Of a DNA stretch of 44,410 nucleotides, positions 1 to 12,000 are shown in pieces; within the stretch, counting starts at the first letter, position 1, and each line of letters starts with the position of its first letter. The position numbers and the translations under genes are program-made. This DNA comes from Vitrella brassicaformis (Eukaryota; Sar; Vitrellaceae). Below the pieces are notes generated by a model that made no database searches, was not told where the DNA came from, and saw only the letters and a program-made list of their open reading frames with translations. Where the stretch lies: contig CDMY01000604.1 in NCBI GenBank assembly GCA_001179505.1, forward strand, positions 1 to 44,410, given 5' to 3'.

Positions 1-1460
1 GGCGTATGCGCATGCGATGGCGTAACAGCTGCCGCAGTCTTGTTGGTTGATGACATCGTCCCTGCCGAGCTCGCCCTCCCAGCTGAAACTCGCCGGCAGC
101 TCGTGCTGGCCGCCTCGCGTCTCTGTCGTGGGTGGTGTCGAGGTGGCGGCCAACGGGCAGGGGAAGTTGCTGGCGAAGAGAGCACGCGACTGCAGGAAGG
201 ACACCCCACCGCTTCGCCGCAGCACGGAGCCAATGGTGAGTCGGCGGCCGGGTTTGCCGGCGAAGCGCACGGCAGACGAGGACGGGATGACGTCATCAGT
301 GGGCGGGTGGTGGTGGTACCTCACGAAGATTGGCCGGCGGGAGGCACACACGCCGGTGTCGATTGCTGTCGTTGTTGTTGTGGGCGTGTTGGCGTCGCCC
401 TCATTGTCTGGTTGTGTGCTGTCGGCTGAGGGGGCAATGTGGCGCACATAGTTTGTGGTGCGAGGTGGGCGGGGAGTGCGGCTGCTGAGCTTGGACCCGA
501 CGAAGCAGCCATACTCAGACGCGTCACTGTGCCAGCCGATCTGTGCAATAACACAAACACACAACACACAACACACACAAGTCGTGTTTGTGTGTGTGTG
601 TGTGTGTGTGTGTGCTCGTGTTGCATGTGTGACCTGTGTCCTGTGGCAGTGGGAGACGTAGCACTGAGTTCTGCCGTGATTGTCCTCACCTGTGAGATGG
701 AAACACACACATGGGAGATGCACGTGTGTGCCAACGGCCGGCTGGTTGGCTGGTTGGGTACCTTGTCCGTTGTGCGGCGGAGGGCAGTTGGCTTCAGACG
801 TGGGTGCATAGTGGCTGAAGGCGAAGAGCACTCGGCCATTGTCGAGGCGCACCTCAAAACCCTGATAAACAACATCCACGGAGACATGCAAACATACGGC
901 CATCCATTCATCCATCGATTCATTCGGCTGACCTCGTCGTACACCATTGTCCATCTGCCGATGTCACCGCTCGTCCTGTCGCCATCCCTCACCACCAGCC
1001 GCTTCCAGTCCTCACGGCCGCTCGTTCCGTCAGCCGCCTCGTCTGTTGTGAGCTGTACAGTGATGCACTCACCCACGCCGCCACGGTTAGCCTCGAGCCA
1101 CGACGAGTAATTCTGCACACGCACAGAGGAGAGAATAGGCTAGCAAGTGCATGTCTCTGGTCCTCTCATTCATATGCTGACTCACCGACAGCCGCAGATT
1201 GCCCAGATTGGTGTTGGGAGTCTGCACACAGAAAGCATGCGGCACTGTGTCTCTCTCATTGGCGCATCCTCTCAGACTGACAGTCATTCACTCACGTCGC
1301 TCCCACAGCGAGGCAGTTGGACGTCTCTGTCTCTGTCAAGGCAGAACCGCCAGATACCAGCGACGTCGCTGGTCAGGCAGTGGACAGGCAAGTCAGATCT
1401 GACGTCGCGAATCAGAGCCAAGAGGACGATGAGAGCCAACAGGAGGCCCTTCATGGTCAT
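1..1460 (-). CDS. CTSC: Cathepsin C (dipeptidyl peptidase I), 5' part; continues beyond the left edge
   Basis: This is a secreted or lysosomal papain-family (C1A) cysteine peptidase that removes N-terminal dipeptides. Exons on the minus strand are 1460-1296, 1112-933, 861-762, 689-634 and 540-<1, all GT-AG and frame-consistent, giving 347 visible residues. Residues 1-22 form a signal peptide (MTMKGLLLALIVLLALIRDV). The exclusion domain follows and is recognisable by GIWRF, WTMVYDEGFEV, FAFSHY and GWHSDASEYGCFVGSKL, with cysteines spaced as in the family. The mature peptidase begins near PASFSWEGELGRDDV and reaches the oxyanion Gln and catalytic Cys in NQQDCGSCYAIAC, with the Cys codon at 27-25. 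The His/Asn part lies outside the window. The ATG at 1460 was chosen because it starts the signal peptide; an in-frame ATG at 1454 is equivalent. Apicomplexans carry the same family. The identification is firm; the exact splice sites are read by eye. Confidence 0.88.
590..614 (+). repeat. (TG)n microsatellite in a cathepsin C intron
   Basis: A TG run lies inside the fourth cathepsin C intron (633-541). On the coding strand of this gene it reads as CA, unlike most intronic tracts in the window. Confidence 0.9.
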
Positions 1461-1886
1461 CTCGGAGGCGTGCTGCTTCTTGCAATTGCAACCCAGGCGA
1501 ACAGCAATGACCGGCAGTGAGGAGTCTTAAGCAATCTGCAATGACGAGCGAACACAGACATGTGTGTACACATCGATCATGCGTGTACACACAAACACAA
1601 ACATTTCGTTCATTCGTTCGTTCATTTAGCTTCTCTGCAATGTCTTCATTATTCACCTGTCAGTGACAGTGTTCGGCGTCGGCACAGCCATCAATGACAT
1701 CATCTGTGCGTCACTATCTGTGCGTCACTCTGACTGTCAACCCTCCGCAGCTTTGCAATGGAGAGTGGCTGGGGGTGTCAATCACTTCATCCGAGCAGGA
1801 CGTTGGTGCGATTCATGGCCTGCCATCGGGGGGGGAGGGAGGGACAAGTCACGTCTCGAATGCGAGCTCAAATCTGACAGATCGCA
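1461..1886. promoter_or_regulatory. Spacer between the divergent cathepsin C and small membrane protein genes
   Basis: These 426 bases separate two start codons pointing in opposite directions. They must hold both 5' untranslated regions and probably a shared promoter. I see CATT/GTTC-type short repeats near 1608-1627 and a G-run near 1829-1839, but no recognisable core element. Short open frames here lack any coding signature. Confidence 0.3.
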
Positions 1887-2565
1887 ATGACAGATCTGAC
1901 GATGTCCCTCACCGGTAGCAGAATGAGAATGGAGGGAAGAGCAAGGCGGTGATTCTCATCTGTTTTTCTCGTTTGGTTTTTCCCCTCCTCAGATTCGTTC
2001 GAGGCCGTCACAGGTCAGCTGACAGATCTGGCACGTGATCTGGCGACCAAAGCGCTCGAGGGCGACAGGCCGGCCATCGCCATGTGAGCAGGCACACGAG
2101 GAAGGCAGAAATCACCCAACTCACCCTCTCCCTCGTCCCTGTCGCAGTCTCGGTTCGGCCGCTCTCGGTGGCATCGCTGTCGTTGGCGTTGGCCTGTCGA
2201 GGTGCTTGTGTCCGAAGCGCAAAGCCAAAACCCAGCCACCGGTGTCCGCATCCAAGGCCAAGAAGAGCGCTAAGAAAACTGCCAAGAAGGCACCAGCGGC
2301 AACGGCCGACGAGGTAACAACGCCACCCTCCCCTCCGCAAGCCGAGACGAAGACCACCTCAGCAGCGGACGAGCCTGCTGCTGGAGGCAAGAAGAAGGGC
2401 AAGAAGAGCAAAACTGCCTCCGCCAACGTGCCCGCGGAGGAGACGGCCAAGGCGGCCGTGACCCCGGTGGACGATGACGCCGCCTTGGCGGGTCAGGACG
2501 ATGACGACGAGGGCTGGCATTACGTGTCGACCAAGAAGAGGAGGGGAAAGCAGGCAGCTACCTGA
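1887..2565 (+). CDS. Small single-pass membrane protein with a lysine-rich tail (unrecognised)
   Basis: I do not recognise this gene. The model has exons 1887-1914, 1993-2083 and 2148-2565 (178 residues). A short N-terminus (MTDLTMSLTDSFEAVTGQL) precedes one hydrophobic segment around residues 40-57 (ILGSAALGGIAVVGVGLS). A Cys-Leu-Cys and basic patch (CLCPKRKAK) follows, then a long low-complexity tail rich in Lys, Ala, Pro and acidic residues. It ends in an acidic stretch followed by GWHYVSTKKRRGKQ. The layout suggests a membrane-anchored protein with a charged cytosolic tail, as in some ER proteins, but this is inference. Exons 2 and 3 are well supported by frame and splice sites. The 28-base first exon is less certain and was chosen because it supplies an ATG, the right phase and a GT donor. 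Confidence 0.55.
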
Positions 2566-3211
2566 CGTGATGTGCTGCAGTTGAGTGAGAGAGAGAGTTG
2601 GCGATTGGTGGCACGACCCATATTGGAGGGGAACAGGGTTGGAGGGGAGCCGAGCTTCCCAAATTGAAGCTGTCGTAATTAGCTGGGTGACATTGAGGTG
2701 GGTGTGCATGATAGATGGGCCATGTGTGGCTGGGTGATGGTGAAAAGGCGATAGCGTGTTACCTGGTCGTCTCTGTGTCGATCTTCTTTTTGGCAAGTGC
2801 ACCACGTGGCAGCTGTTATTTCTGCTGACGATAAGTACCTTTGCCTTCAAGTGTAAGTGTTGACGTGCGTGTACGTGTACATGTGAGACGAGAGCATCAA
2901 GCTGTGTCTAATGCAGCTCACAAACGCAGCTCAAGATCGTTAAGCATTCCAGAGAGAAAATCAATCGACAGTCGGTCGGCACCACCACAACAGCTACAAA
3001 ATGACCATGTCCCTGTCAGGGCCGTTCCCCAAGATCGAAGAAAACAGCAATCGCCTCAGTACACACATGGAGTGGATGGATGGAAAAGCCTACACACACA
3101 CTGCATGCCATGCGAAGAGAGCAATGACACAATTACATGCGAGCCCAAAAAGCAGGTCGGGTGACAAAGGCAACAACAAGGCGTGCACTACAACATGACA
3201 TCATCGATCTA
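2566..3211. other. Convergent 3' spacer
   Basis: This 646-base stretch lies between two genes that point towards each other and probably contains both 3' untranslated regions. Both strands hold short open frames without coding signature. I see no RNA gene or mobile element here. Confidence 0.4.
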
Positions 3212-4889
3212 TCACGAGACAGGCGAGTCGCCCACCACAGTCGAGTGTTCCATTACTCGCGAGGAGCCATCACCCGCCAGTGCACTGCTGGTGGCCGCAT
3301 TGTCGCTCTCCCTCTTGGTCCCACCTGCACCGCTCGATGGTGCGATGAGAGTCCGCTGGTGCGTCAGCCAGTAGATGACCTTGGACACGGTGAGGGCCAG
3401 CCAGCAGACGAGCATCAGCAGCACATACCCCACCATCCAGTCGACCTTGTTGCCGTATCGCGCCTTAAATCCGTGGTATTCCACGAACACCTGGGACACG
3501 TACACAGTGTTCTCCACCACGCGAATCAACAGGACGACGAGGCACACACTGATCGATAAGGACACGTGGCGGTGGCGGTGGTAGAGTAAGGGAAAACAGC
3601 CCACGAGCGACACCAGCACCACCAGCAGCACGTTCACGACAGCGGGGTTGTCTCGGAACCCAGGTCCCACCAGCAGCAGCACCAGATAGAACGTATGCAC
3701 CGCGGCAAACGCGCCAATCGTCACGAGATCGCGAAAGGCCAGCGCAATTGCCCACATACGCAGATGGACGTCAAAGAAGTAGTACGAGAGGCCGAGCAGC
3801 AGCTCCAGCCACGGTCCCACCTCAGTGAGCTTTGGCACAACGCGGCAGAGCACTGCGATGGTGCTGCGACTGTCGGATGACCGCACACCCGTCGTGACGA
3901 GCAGCTTGTCCGTCTGGTCGCGCTGCAGGTCTCGCGCCTCCACAAACGACACGTCAGCCACCTCCTCCTCGCCACCGCGGACACTCGAGGGGGCCCCCCT
4001 GGTCGCCTGGCTGGTCTGATCGTGATGCGAAGGGCTGTCCTTGTGGGCCGTCGAGCCCTTCTCTGTGTCGAGCTCTCGCGTGTCGATGTCCGCATAATGC
4101 CGCTGGCCGGACAGCAGGCTGTCATGCTGTTCGCTGGTGGCGCCGCTGTCTTCGGCTGTGTCGTCGAAGGACTCGTTCAACAGCAGCAGGAAGGCGAGAT
4201 AGATGCAGCAGGCCAGCGCACTGCCGATGTTCATGCCGATGTTCTGATCGGTGAACTGGCTCTTGTGCAGCGTCACGTAGATGTAAAAGGCACTTGTGGG
4301 GATGAGGGCCACGATGGCGTGGACGGTTTCAAACTCCCTCGTTGTCTTGGTGAACTTGCCCAGCCGCCAGCTCTCCACCGCCTCGGGAAAGATGTGGAAG
4401 CCGACAATGGCCAAGATCGCCTTATGCCACTCGCCGTGCGTCGCGTAAAGCACGCCACTCAGCCAAAAGCCTACAGCGCAGACAACGCACACTCTTTGCA
4501 GCGGCACACTCCATGGTGTGTGTGTGTGGTGTGTGGTCCGGGTTGCTGACCGACCGGCAAACTCGAGAGCGAGCGTCAAGTAACACCAGTGGGGCCTCAG
4601 ACGGTAGTACGACGCGGCCGTGGCAATCACAATGACTACACTGGCCACATGAATGATGACCGACAGCAACACGGAACACCTGCAGGGACCAAGACAGTCA
4701 CAATCAGACAATGACAGACATGCAGCGAGGCGACGTGAGCCCATGCATTGCGTGTGGAGTGGAAGTGGGTGCAGGGCAGTCCGCCACCCACCTGATCCAT
4801 GCGGTGAGTTCGCTGAACTCGGACTTGATATGGAGGATGGGATGGGCCAGCTGCCCGCTGGACCGATTGTCTTCGTCAGTGTCAACCAT
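3212..4889 (-). CDS. Polytopic membrane protein, possibly XK-related (XKR) family
   Basis: Exons are 4889-4792, 4679-4555 and 4470-3212 (493 residues); the ATG at 4889 begins MVDTDEDNRSSGQLAHPI. About eight hydrophobic segments are visible. They include LLSVIIHVASVVIVIATAAS, a segment after PHWCYLTLALEFAGFWLSG, SALACCIYLAFLLLL, WLELLLGLSYYFF, VNVLLVVLVSLVGCF and WMVGYVLLMLVCWLAL. A hydrophilic, acidic, Ser-rich loop of about 110 residues splits the protein after the fourth or fifth segment. The order of features, with Tyr-Tyr and His-Trp in the first helices, a conserved-looking E...IPTSAFYIYVTL helix followed by SAL, and Arg-Val-Val-Glu-Asn in a late helix, recalls XK-related phospholipid scramblases. 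That assignment is weak; other multi-pass families are possible. It is divergent from the Dug3-Dug2 fusion, with 162 bp between start codons. Confidence 0.7.
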
Positions 4890-5051
4890 CAGAGGAGGAC
4901 GTGCTCTGCACCGACTCAAAGCTCGAAGGGAGGTTCAAGCAGCAGAGATCCAATCTGCGAGCTTAGAGTTGCAGGGAAGAAAGAAGCACTTCTCCCCTAA
5001 ATTGTACGGAGCTGATGCTATACGACAGCGGTTAAGATCTGAGAAAAAGCG
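4890..5051. promoter_or_regulatory. Compact bidirectional spacer (XK-like / Dug3-Dug2)
   Basis: Only 162 bases separate the two divergent start codons, so both 5' untranslated regions and promoters must share this space. I see no canonical TATA box. The segment is less GC-rich near 4990-5050, where AAATTG and TAAGATC occur. Confidence 0.35.
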
Positions 5052-5989
5052 ATGTGTCGGTTGACGGCAGTGATCAGTTCGGGTGATCCCATTCTCCTGG
5101 CGGACATCATCACACGACCCAGGTGAACCAGACGACGAGATGAGCTTACTTGTGCATTTATCTGTTGCTTTTGCTGTGTGTGCCTGTCTGTGTTGTGTGT
5201 CAGGATGTCTGTGATCAAGCAGTCGTTCAACTGCCAGGTACACACTGCACTGAAGTCGGGCAATGCCCAGCAGACAGACAAAGGTCACCATTTCACCATC
5301 GATGGCATCCGTCTTGTCTGTGGTCCACAGGAGCGTCTGCGTCACGACCCCAGCATGATCTCCAGCCCATACCAACAGTCATTCCTCAACGGTAGGTAAA
5401 TGACACAGACAGCCATGTGCACCGGGCGTCTGAGAGGTGTGTGTGTTGGTGTGTGTCTGTGTGTGTCAGGTGATGGCTACGGAGTGGGTTGGTATCTGCC
5501 TCAGGCGTTGGAGTCGTCGACTGCCCGCGATGCCGACTGCCCGTGCGTCTTCACGTCACTCAAGCCAGCATGGGCCGACAGGAACCTCGAGATGATTGCG
5601 GAAAAGGTATGAAGGATGGCACACGGATCGTAGGGAGCGGGAAACCGACGAGTGGCTTGCTGTGTCGGTCTTGATTGTGATGCGGTGACTCGGCGCAGAC
5701 CCTGAGCCCATTGATCTTCGCCCATGTGCGGGCAGCCGGGCCTGGATCGGGGTGAGATGACGGCTGAGCCGAAAAAGATTCCCCCTCAGTGCATCTCACG
5801 GTTGCATCTCTCACTCTGTGTGTTTGTGTTTGGTCAGTGTGTCCACTGAGCTGTCGTGCCATCCCTTTGTGTACGGCCGTTTCCTCTTCATGCACAACGG
5901 CTGCATCGGCGAGTTCCAACGTGTCAGAAGGTCACACACACACACACACACACACACCATCACAGCACAGCACACCCATGGCGTTGTCC

Positions 5990-6020
<31 letters not shown>

Positions 6021-9000
6021 CGTGGATGGCGTGTGCGAGTGCAGGGCCTTGTTGGGTCTGTTGAATGACGAGGCCTTTGAGTGGACCGTGAGCAACAGCT
6101 GCATCGACAGTGCAGTCATATTCGGGCTCTTCATCTCGCGACTCGACAGAGGAGGTATTGTACCGAGACACGCACACACACAGCACGAGTCAACCCATCA
6201 GAGGCTCCCTCCCTCCCTCTGGTGTCTGTCTGTCAGGTCGCGGCGCGTACAGTGCGTCCGAGCTGCGCGACAAGTTGCAGTGGACCATGGCGACCGTCGT
6301 GGCCGTGTGCGAGCAGCACAACGTCCAGGAGACCTCCCTCCTCAACGTCGTCATCTCCGACGGCCGCACCCTCCTCGCCACGCGATACGTCCGGCCCCCC
6401 ACCTCCCACCTCCCACACGCATCCCCTTCCCACACGGCCCAGGACCACCACGACCACCAGCCGCCACCGTCGAACTCGACGGCAGCGAGCGATGAGGAGG
6501 AGGAGGAGGAGCGCATCGTGGCTGCCGAGGAGGGGGGACAGGCGGCATCACTCTACTTCGCAACGGGTAAGTGGGTTGGTGAGGGGGAAGGGAGGGAGTG
6601 TGTGGTTGATTTGATGTGTCACGGGTGTGTGTAGGGACTGGTTGGGCGCCGACGCATGCCGGGTCGGACATGTACGAGATGTGTCACAAAGACAGAAGGT
6701 CAGTCAGCAAGAGAATCGAATCCTCTTGGCAGGATTGATTGTCTTCTCACCCTCTCTTGTCGTCCCTGACATCCATCCATCCATGCATCAGGATAGAGGT
6801 GGCCATCATTACATCCGAACCGCTCACCCTCTACCCAGAGGTACACACAGCGCCTGCCCTGCACTTATAGCACCCTGCTCGCATGAGTAATGTTATGTGC
6901 AGGAGTGGGTGCCCGTGCCGTCCAACCATCTAGTGGTATGTGACGGCAGCAGCGGCACCCCCCTCGCAGACAGACCCCCACCCCTCCCCCCGTCGCCCGC
7001 CGTGCTGCCCATCTGGTCGGCCAACCACCCCTTTCCCATCCCCAGGCCCATCCCCAAGACCATCGATGTTCTCATCACACCAATGCCTTCTTGCTGCTCA
7101 CGCCACATTAGCAAGGCCGTCATGGGTCCGCCGAGCAGACTGGTGGAGGTGGAGAGGGGCACGGAGGTCGACACGGAGTGGCTTGAGCAGGCCAGTCCCA
7201 AAAGGCCCGTGCTCGGCACCAACCGCTCTCTCGGCCGTGCCATGACACCGCCCCCTTCGCTGAGCTGCGGGGCGATGTCTCTGTCGATGGAGCTGTCGTC
7301 GCCCGCCGGCATCAAGTGGGTGCTGCAGTCGCTCACCCCTTTCCACCGGCACTCGTTCAGGGCCCACGGCGACGCCATCCTGTGCATGCTGACCATCCCG
7401 TCGGCCTACCTTCCGTCGGATGCAGCTGCTGTGGCTGGTTCGGACATCGTTGTGTCCGGATGCCAGGTACGGTACCTGGGCGGGCACCTGGGGGTGGGGT
7501 GAGTCTGTTTTCTTTCCTTTCCCGCAGGATGGATCAATCAAGATATGGGAGACCCACACGTACGAGACCATCCACACACTGGCCGGCCACAAGAAAGCCG
7601 TGCTCTCCCTCGCACTACACCACCAACCACAGCCCCGGCCAACAGATGGCGGCAGCCCCACCAACAGCACAAGCAAAGGCAAACTGTGGCTGTTGAGCGG
7701 CTCATCGGACACCACTGTCTGCCTCTGGGACATCAGCTGCCTGCTCGTCTCCTCCACTGCTGCTGTATCTGACGGCGACGCGTCCCCCCACGCGACTCTC
7801 GTCGACTCGATGGACCACCTCTTCCCCTCACCCGATGGCATCCCCACCGTCCTCAAAACCACCAGTCGCCTCACTGCGGTCGCCCTGCCAGCAGCACCAG
7901 CACCGGCGCCTTCATGCCATCGGCCATCTCTGCGGACACAGGTGCGGTTTATGCCCTTGCAGGGCGACGTCTTGTCCCTCTGCACCGCACCTGCCGAGGG
8001 CCGGCTCAGCCGGCGGCACTCGCCGGCTGCAGCAGCAGCAGCAGAGGCCACCCGTCAGCCGTCATCAAGCGCCCACCCATACTTGGACCTCTATGTCGGC
8101 TTCCAGAACACCACCTGCGTGACACTGAGCCTCAACGAGCTGCTCGCTCCGCAGCAGACGACACAAAGGTCCGACGGAGGCGACGCGGCTTACCATTCGC
8201 TGGCAGTGGAGCCGCTGACGGGCGCGTCTCGCCACACGGGGTTCATCCAGGCGATTGTTGGTTGTGGTGAGTATGTGCTGACGGGCGGGGGCGACGGGAT
8301 CATCCTGGTGTGGAAGGGCGGACGGATGGAAGGCGCGCTCAAGGGACACAGGTGCACAGGGACGTCGGCGAGAGACCAGCCAGGAAGATCTGTCTCCATG
8401 TGACGCGTTTCTCCATGTGACGCGCTTCTCTGTCTGTTGTGGTCTGTGTCGGTTAGGGGTGGGATTCTATGCCTTGCGAGTTCTGACCAGCACCGTCGCG
8501 ACGGCAACCAAGCTACCGGTGGTGCATCGGGGTGGCGTCGGCCTCTGGGAGGCGGCAACCATGAGCGCATCGTCTTCTCCGGCAGGTGCGCAGCACAGCA
8601 ACACCTAGCCACCCATCCCATCCTGTCACGCACTCTCTGTCTGTGTCTTCTCTCTGCAGTCGGGACAAGACCGTCCGGATGTGGGATGTCGAGCTGAGAT
8701 GCTGCAGACAAAGCCTCATCGTACGATGGCCACATGGATGATGCACCAGACACGCCCATGGAAACACACACATAGATGTGTGCGTGTTTATATGATATCA
8801 GGGTCACACGAGTGAGGTCCTGTCGATAGCCCTGACGCACTGCTACGTCCTCTCGAGCGCCAACAGCGAGCTCTTCATCTGGTGCCGCGAGACACACCGC
8901 CTCCTCTCCACTGTCGGCACCACCAATGCCCTGCCAATGGGCACAGCCATCATCACGGCCACCATCGCCCTGCCCCACACGTCAGCCGCAGACGAGGACG

Positions 9001-12000
9001 CGCCACCCGTCGGCTCCAAACGCATCGACGATTTCTCCGTGCTGGTGGCTGGCGGCGACGGGCTCGTTCGGTGCGTGCAGGTGCGTGAGGAGTTCGAGGC
9101 ACATGGGTCGGCGTCATTCAGCCCCAGCCCGTCGCCGCTTGAAGACCCCTCCTCGTCTGTTTGGGACGGCAATGACAGCGACTTCACTCTCGACGGGCTG
9201 GCCAGCCCACTGGCCGAGCAGTCGACGCCGGTCAGGGACACCTCCAGGGAGGAAGAGCGCAGGGTGGTGCTCCCGCCACCTGCAGAACCGCACAACTGCA
9301 CTGGTGGCACAAAGAAGCGGCAAAAGGACAAGGACAGCAGAGAGGTGGCCGAGACGAGGGTGAGGTACGGCTTGCCCAGGTCGGCCGTGTTCGAGTTCGA
9401 GCTGCTATTCCGCCACCTCATCTCATTCAAGAGCGTCTCCGGGGACGTCAGCTGCCTGGAGGAGTGCTGGAAGAACGCCAAGTTCATCCAGAAGCTGCTC
9501 GAGCAGCTCGGTGCGCGGGTCAAGCTGTTCGCCCATCCCAGCGGGACCGACACGCCCCGCGCGCAGCAGGCGATGCCGGCGACTCGCGAGTGTGCCGGGT
9601 CGGAGGGCCGCGTGCAGTTTGAGGACTGCCACAGGCAGCGAGCGACGCATCCGGGGGCCAAGTCTCCACTGGTGGTGGGGCGGCTGGGCGACGACCCGGC
9701 CAAGCCGACGGTGGTCTTCTATGGCCACTACGACGTCGTGAGCGCGAGCATGGCGCCCCAGACATCGACAGGTGGGTTGACGAACAGTGCATGCGTGACC
9801 AAATCAGAGCGACAAGAGTGTGCTGTGTGTGCACGTTGTTCATTTTCTTCTCCTCCCCTTGTGTGCATGTGTCCCAGACTCTGGTGATGCGTGGCGCACG
9901 CCGCCCTTCGAGTTGACAGGACAGGACGGCTACTGGTTTGCATTGCAACCAACGGACACACACGAACACACACGCCACAGCACAGCACACCACCCACCCC
10001 TACTTTGCGGTGCTGTGTGTCGTCTGTCTGTCTGTCAGGTATGGTCGTGGCACGACTGACAACAAGGGCCCCATCCTAGCGTCCATCTTTGCCGTCAAGG
10101 CACTGCAGTCGCAGCGGCCCAAGGGCAGGTCACGCACTGGCTGCACCGGCAGCAGCAACGTGCGCAACGGCTTGGAGGCCCCACCCAACTCCAGACAGTG
10201 GAGCGAACGGAGCCGCTCGGCGGTCCAGGGCGCTACCGCGCTGTCCGAGTTGCCTGTCAACTTCGTGTGGATCATCGAGGGTCAGGACAGAACATCACAA
10301 GACGGAAACAGACAACCACACACTGCCATGCCAAGGGCTTGCCTCTGTTGTGTTGTGTGCAGGTGAGGAGGAGAACGGCAGTGTGGGGTTCGAGTCGATG
10401 GTGGCGTGTGCGCAGCGGGAGGGTTGGTTCGAGGGCTGCGAGTACCTGATATGCAGCAACAGCTACTGGATCGACGACCACACCCCCTGTTTGGTCTACG
10501 GCATGCGGGGCGTCATCGACTACCAGATAGAGGTGCGGGGGGGCGATGCTGACCTCCACAGCGGACTGCACGGGGGCATCGTCGCAGAGCCGCTGCAAGA
10601 CCTTATCGCCCTTGTCAGGTACAAGCAGCAGAGAGAGAGAGGCACACAGGCTCGATGGATGACACATGGGGTCGACCGATGCCTTGGTTCCTTCCTGTGT
10701 GTAACTTGTGTTGCTTGCTGTCCGTCAGCACGTTGAATGACGAGCAGGGCAACCCCAATCCGGCCATCATTCCCCCGTTACCAGGCGTCGCTCTGCCCAC
10801 CTGCTGTGCTGACGGCACGCCTCTCTTGAAACAGCCGCCGTGTCGGCACCGTCATTTTTCAAGAGAGGTGCGACGACACGCCGCCGAGCCACAAAGCACA
10901 GAAAAAACCAAGATCATGGATCTATCTGTGTGCGCGTGTGTTGATTCATTCATTCATATGTGTGTAGGAGAGCAGTCTGTTGGGGAGCTACTTCAACGTG
11001 GATCGCTACCGTCGGCAGATCAAGGGCGCGGCGCTCAAGTCGCAGAGCCCCCTCGACATCCTCTACCAGCGGTGGTGCGCCCCCTGTATCTCCGTGTCCG
11101 ACATATTCACCTCACTCGCGAGAAAACACCATTACCACCACTATGCCCCCACATCGCCCACTGATTATGCCGCGCTGCCTACTGCGTCACACATTACCAA
11201 CAGCAACCCCCGTGACGCCTCGACGACCGCTCAGGGGCTGCTGGCGGCTGCACTCAATGAGGCCAACGAGGCACCGGCTGCTGACGCCACCAGTGGCACA
11301 GGCGGCGATGAGACTCGTGCATCCCTCTTGCCGCAGCCGAGTCGCGATGACGGTAGTGTGAGGGAGGGAGGGGGGCGGCCGGGCGGCGTGGGCTCGTCTG
11401 CATCAAGAGGCAGTGGTGGGTCGCATCTGACGAAGGGCACATTCAGGGTCAGTCAGTGAGAAAGCAAGAGACAGACAGACAGAGAGCACTGTGTTCGTTC
11501 CGTTTGTTCTAATCGATCGATCGATCAGGTGATTCCCTGCAGTGCGGTGTGCAATCTGTCTATTCGATTTGTCCCCGACCAGGACGCCAATGCCCTGGTG
11601 GACCGCCTCACTGAGCACCTCACTCGCGAATTCGGCCGTCGGGCGTCGCTCAACTCGTTGAAGCTGCGGGTGGTCAGTGTGGGGGACGCATGGATCGCCC
11701 GGACCGACACGCACGACAGCAACAACAGCAGCAGCAGCAGCAGCCGGCAGGGCAAGTTGTTCCGCTGCGCCACGCGTGCGGTGACGGACAGCTGGGGCGT
11801 GCGGCCGCTGGTGATCCGCGAGGGCGGCACGATGCCTGTCATCCACTGCCTGAGTGCGGTGCTGGGCATCCCAGCCATCCAGCTGCCCATGGGCCAGTCC
11901 AGCGACGCCGCCCACCTGCCAAACGAACGAATACGCATGAAGAACCTCTACAAGGTATCTGACTGACGGATGATGATGCCTCAATGCCACAACGCCACCA

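Noticed and set aside
4704-4880. Single long minus-strand reading frame through 4885 as the start of the XK-like protein
   Set aside because: That frame reads intron sequence; the spliced start at 4889 with the donor at 4791 gives a consistent phase into exon 2.
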